This document shows, piece after piece, positions 59,695 to 64,000 of a stretch of DNA of 64,000 nucleotides. Within the stretch, counting starts at the first letter, position 1, and each line of letters opens with the position of its first letter. The DNA comes from Nematostella vectensis (Eukaryota > Cnidaria > Anthozoa > Actiniaria > Edwardsiidae), in assembly GCF_932526225.1 (NCBI RefSeq), contig NC_064041.1, forward strand, positions 8,988,313 to 9,052,312, written 5' to 3'. The notes beneath the pieces were generated by a model. It saw only the letters and a list, made by a program, of their open reading frames with translations, was not told the DNA's origin and searched no databases. Made by a program: the position numbers and the translations under genes.

Positions 59695-62600
59695 GATAAA
59701 GAAAAAATAGAAAGAAAAAAGGAAGACAGACAGAAAAAAAAAAGAATAAGAAAGAACGAAATAAAGGAAAAAAAGGATCCTTTCCAAACACCTCTTTTTT
59801 TAGATGAAACAAGTAATTATTTTACCTTAGCTTTGCCACTGGCCAAAAATCGTAGATCATTTTTACCTTAGATTTGCCTTGCAATTTATCGTAGTTAATT
59901 TTACCTTAGCTTTGCCACTGACCGAAAAACTGGGATTATTTTACCTTAGCTTTGCCACTGGCAAAACATCGGACTTTGATTATTACTCCTATAGGTAGCT
60001 TTCGCTAATACTAGGAGACCGATTCCTCGGTAAGTAAGCACTGTCACTGGGGGTGGTCACTGCCAGAGGGTTTATTGCGTCCCCAGTGGTTCTTTTACGT
60101 CCCTTCGGTTCAGGTTAATGTAGTGCAGCTTGAAGAGACGGGACCTCCGGTTTAGTGTCCTTATCCGAGAAGACTGGAAACACGGGAGAATAACTTCAAC
60201 TCACTTGTGACAAATTCGATTCAAGGCAGGAACCCGGAAAAAATCCCCAGTTTAAGCCAGGATTCGAACCTGGGCCACAGCGGTGAGAGGCCGACGCGCT
60301 AACACACTAGGCCACCCGTGCTTCCAGAGTTTGATGATCGTAGATCATTTTTACCTTAGCTTTGCCTTGCAATTTATCGTAGTTAATTTTACCTTAGCTT
60401 TGCCACTGGCCGAAAAACGTGGGTTATTTTACCTTAGCTTTGCCACTGTACAAACATCGTAGATTATTTTACCTTAGCTTTGACAATGTCAAACATCGTA
60501 GACATTTTTACCTCAGCTTTGCAAATTGCAGACACTTTTACCGTAGCTTTGCCAATGGCAAACATCGTAAACAATTTTACCTTAGCTTTGCCAATTGCAA
60601 ACGGCTCGTCGTTGGCATAGATGACGGCTGAGTCCGGTCGTGTTGCACGTGTGAACGTTATTCCTGGATAGTTCGCAGCGAGCTCAACGGCGCGTTCACA
60701 AGCAACTGCGTCACTGGGATAGAACACAACACTTCCCGGAAGCGCGCGGAACATGGCCATGTCCTCAAGGGCCATCTGAGAAGCGCCGTCCTCTCCTGTG
60801 ATCGATCAGTTGGTCAGCTCAATAATCGCTACTTATGACAGGACGATTTTATGTATTTCAGGATTTAAAAGATGGGGATCTGAATCTCATTCCTACTAAT
60901 GGAATCTAAAATCCCCTTATCCCTTTAGAGCCCTTTAGGATCCTGTATTTAAAGTGTACCTATAGCCATTGACTTACCGATTGAGCAGCCCACGTGAGAA
61001 CCCACAAAGTTCACAGAGGATTGCGACACCGCAGCCATACGGATCTGATCACTTGCCCTGCAGAGAAAAGCTGCAAAGGTGCTGACAAAGGGGATAGCCC
61101 TACCCCTCGTGGCGCACCCCACGGCCACGCCCACCATGTTCTGCTCCGCAATGAAACACTCGATGAAGCGATCAGGGTGCGCATTCATGAAGGTGATGGA
61201 GAAGGTGGAGTTCTTCATGTCGCCGTCCAGCGCGACCACGCGATCGCACGAGGTGCCGAGCTTGGCAAGGGCGGTACCGTACGCATTACGAATAGGGAGC
61301 TATAGGTAGAGATGATAAATGATAGTAAGTCGGTTTCGTTAACGTTATAATCACCTCATTGGTATGAGAATCAGAAATAATTCATTATCATCTTAATTAT
61401 ACATAAATTATTTTGTCAATGTAAATATCATTATTATTGTCGTCAGCATCATCATCATCGTCATCATCATCATCACCGTCATGACTATTATCATTATCAT
61501 TATCACCATCATCGCTATCATCACTTATATCACTACCATTACATCATCATCATCGTCGTCGCCGTCGTCGTCGTCATTATCATCATACAGAAGTACCTTC
61601 TGCCCTAGAGTGTAGTTCGGGGGTTCTGATAACTTGACTTCTGTCTGCTTAAGTAGTGGAGCATCTTCAATCACAGGCCGAGGGTTGTGATAGTAAACCG
61701 GACCCTTGATAAGCTTCTCTAAATGGGCTATCGCGGGCTCTGCTTTATCACCGAGCGCTTTACCATGGAAACCGTCATTATCTTCCACACCTGAACATTC
61801 ATTTAAAATGTAATCCATTGCTCCTCGTTACGTATAGCTTCTAGTGACAGCGGTTGTACTTCAGGTGGGGGCCTGGGTTAGAGGCTCGTGTAACAAAGGT
61901 AGAGTTAGATTCTTTTTTCGGGTGGAAATATCTTGAAACGGGTGGGGTGAGGGGACAAAGCCCACATGAATCCGCTACTACTGTACATAGAGAGTAAAGG
62001 CAAAAAGAAAGCAAGTCTGCCACAAAAAAGCCGTGAACTAAACAAAATAAGGTAAAGGAAATAATTAGTGAAAAAAGCGACAATGCTGAGTTATTTTTGT
62101 TACCAATAATCCCTCTCCCTTTGAATGTTTTAGCAAGCAGACATGTTGGTCTCCCTGTGGTGATTTCTGCTTCATGAAAGGCTCGACATACAGCCTCGAC
62201 ATCATGTCCGTCTATTACAATGGCGTTCCACCTACAAACAACAAATCGGTACTTCGTGACAAACTCCTGAAAACGTGACACAGCGCGAAAAGACGTCAAC
62301 GTAATTCAAAACAATGCGTGTCGCAGCAAAAAAAAAAAAAAAGGCGATCGTAAATCTCAGCGTGACAAACAGAAACAAGACTGTGACATCCCGTTTGGCA
62401 ACGAGACACAACAAGAATACGTATAATATGAATATTTTGACTAGTCCGTACCTTCATATTTATACCCTTTGGTCGCGCGTGTGTGTTGGGTGGGGGGGGA
62501 GGGAGGTGAGGGTGGAACGCACCCCCAGTTATGGGCCTGCCTGACACGGCGAGAAGAAAAGACGCAAAACACCGTGACAAGACGTGACATTCGTGACAAG

Positions 62601-64000
62601 ACGATTTAAAACGTGACAATAGGGTGAGAAGCCGTGACACAAGACTGTAGCTATACCCGAAAGCCTCTGCTCTCTGCCTGTATACGTCCATCTTGTGTTG
62701 TAGCGCCGTTGGCTGGCTTTGACCCAGACGGTTGACATCGAAGATGGCCACCAAGTTATCCAGTTTGTAAAAACTCGCAAAGCTCATCGCCTCCCAAACC
62801 GCGCCCTCTGCCGACTCGCCGTCACCAAGGAGACAAAACACGCGGTAACTATAGAGATTAACAAGTGTCAGGGACACGCGGTACTGCAGTTCGAGGTGTT
62901 GTTTTGCGCTGCCCAGTATTCGACCCGGATTTCATGCCTTACAACATAATGAAGCAATAGGCTTCCCAAGGTACCTAGATTCCCTCGCTCCATAACCTTG
63001 GAGAGCCGTGTCCTTCGCATCTCATGAAGAGCAATACAAATTAGTAGGATAGACCCTGAAGGTCTAGTTATTGTATGCGTTTACACACCAATAGCAAAAT
63101 CAGGGGCGGATCTAGGGGTGGGCCGAACGGCCCCCACCCCCCTATTTTCAGATGTTTGGCTTAGAAATAAGAAGAAATACAAGGAAATCCACGGAAGAAC
63201 AATGAATCCAGCCCCACCCCTATTTTCAGATGTTTGGCTTAGAAATAAGAAGAAATACAAGGAAATCCACGGAAGTACAATAAATCCAGCCCCCCCTATT
63301 TTCAGATATTTGGCTTAGAAATAAGAAGAAATACAAGGAAATCCACGGAAGAACAATGAATCCAGCCCCCCCTATTTTCAGATGTTTGGCTTAGAAATAA
63401 GAAGAAATACAAGGAAATCTACGGAAAAACAATGAATCCAGCCCCCCCCCCTATTTTTAGATATTTGGCTTAGAAATAAGAAGAAATACAAGAAAATCCA
63501 CAGAAGAACAATGAATCCAGACCCCCCCCCCCTATTTTCAGATGTTTGGCTTAGAAATAAGAAGAAATACAAGGAAATCCACGGAAGAACAATGAATCCA
63601 GCCCCCCCTATTTTCAGATGTTTGGCTTAGAAATAAGAAGAAATACAAGGAAATCTACGGAAAAACAATGAATCCAGCCCCCCCCTATTTTCAGATATTT
63701 GGCTTAGAAATAAGAAGAAATACAAGGAAATCCACAGAAGAACAATGAATCCAGCCCCCCCCCCCCCTATTTTCAGATGTTTGGCTTAGAAATAAGAAGA
63801 AATACAAGGAAATCCACGGAAGAACAATGAATCCAGCCCCCCCTTTCTTGAAACCCTTGATTCGCCCTCTATATCTCCCCTTCTTGGAATTCCTGGATCC
63901 GCCCCGAAAATATTCCCTAATAAATAGACTGCAGTTCAGAACCACACTAAACTCGCCCTGTTGTGCTGAGTTACCTGGCCTTATATGCTGTGCTACCAGG
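58438..64000 (-). CDS. TKT: Transketolase, C-terminal three quarters (5' end outside window)
   Basis: Thiamine-diphosphate enzyme of the pentose phosphate pathway, moving two-carbon units between sugar phosphates in the cytosol. Exons in phase: 62848-62657, 62231-62104, 61790-61597, 61299-60978, 60795-60581, 59318-59102, 58607-58438. They give 478 residues, the length expected from the human SYRVYC region to the end. Motifs: [20 protein letters not shown] (ThDP/Mg GDG motif) followed by [52 protein letters not shown] with the catalytic Glu; [33 protein letters not shown] further upstream exon ending at 63975 (PGSTAYKA before SYRV) is weakly supported and cut by the window edge. The intron after the 60581 exon contains a repeated donor array and a SINE. 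Confidence 0.93.
59640..59775. repeat. (GAAA)n microsatellite and A-rich tail
   Basis: About fourteen GAAA units, then degenerate A/G sequence, in a transketolase intron. Confidence 0.92.
59818..60580 (-). repeat. ~40-bp tandem array derived from a transketolase 5' splice site
   Basis: On the minus strand, units contain GGCAAAGCTAAGGTAAAA, the last coding bases and donor of the exon ending at 60581. Copies lie near 59823, 59864, 59902, 59942, 60352, 60390, 60430, 60470, 60509 and 60539, beside the true one at 60580. The SINE at 59981-60327 splits the array. Confidence 0.9.
59981..60327 (-). mobile_element. tRNA-derived SINE, about 347 bp
   Basis: On the minus strand its head starts GGAAGCACGGGTGGCCTAGT. 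It has an A box (GTGGCCTAGTGTGTTAGCG) and a perfect B box (GGTTCGAATCC), followed by an unrelated body. The flanks actttgat (59973-59980) and agtttgat (60328-60335) look like a target duplication with one change. Confidence 0.85.
61430..61585. repeat. (ATC/GTC)n microsatellite in transketolase intron
   Basis: Imperfect TCA/TCG trinucleotides between the exons at 61299 and 61597. The GTCGTC part runs to within 20 bases of the donor. Confidence 0.88.
63101..63905. mobile_element. MITE-like element with nine internal tandem repeats
   Basis: The ends caggggcggatctagg and cctggatccgcccc are inverted repeats. The inside is nine copies of a ~78-bp unit (cccctattttcagatgtttg, gcttagaaataagaagaaat, caatgaatccagcc) differing mostly in C-tract length. 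It lies in the most 5' transketolase intron of the window. Confidence 0.85.

Overview
This is a eukaryotic genome window. Most genes have several short exons split by introns with GT/AG borders, there are no operons, and repeats are dense. The orthologues present, the roughly 60% AT composition, the many short inverted-repeat DNA transposon relics and the frequent long poly-G/poly-C tracts suggest an early-branching animal. An anthozoan cnidarian such as a sea anemone is my best guess, inferred from gene content and style rather than from any database match. Exon borders below were built by hand from splice consensus, phase and homology to remembered animal families.

Layout. (1) 1-8011 (+): the 3' half of a KIF1A/KIF1B/unc-104 kinesin gene ending in its PH domain. 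(2) 9130-11634 (-): an intronless GAREM-like CABIT+SAM adaptor, convergent with the kinesin. (3) 12691-14150: a decayed transposon relic carrying a broken Crypton-type tyrosine recombinase. (4) 14400-16600: a tRNA-like pol III unit and a diverged 253-bp tandem repeat. (5) 16637-17350 (-): an intronless NAT8-like acetyltransferase. (6) 18755-20160: a 46-bp minisatellite followed by a duplicated 300-bp segment. (7) 20657-24467 (-): a four-exon RING/B-box/filamin/NHL TRIM protein. (8) 25369-32971 (+): an eight-exon GTF3C5 (TFIIIC subunit) whose introns hold a LINE fragment and TTAA-flanked MITEs. (9) 33000-43400: no convincing gene, but a GAT microsatellite, a 1.45-kb 34-bp minisatellite and foldback elements. 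(10) 43417-48394 (+): a single-pass C-type lectin receptor, with a 1.36-kb hexanucleotide array in one intron. (11) 51563-54961 (-) and 55372-56806 (+): C9orf78/TLS1-like and C1orf52-like genes, head to head 410 bp apart. (12) 58438-64000 (-): transketolase, lacking only its 5' exons.

The genes do not form one pathway: transport, signalling, RNA polymerase III transcription, splicing-associated and pentose-phosphate housekeeping functions lie side by side. The most unusual structures are local rearrangements at splice sites. In transketolase a 5' splice site with its upstream coding bases is repeated about ten times in the downstream intron, and that array is split by a tRNA-derived SINE. In the kinesin gene a 94-bp duplication makes a decoy copy of a PH-domain exon start. 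I found no CRISPR array, virus or wholly new gene system.
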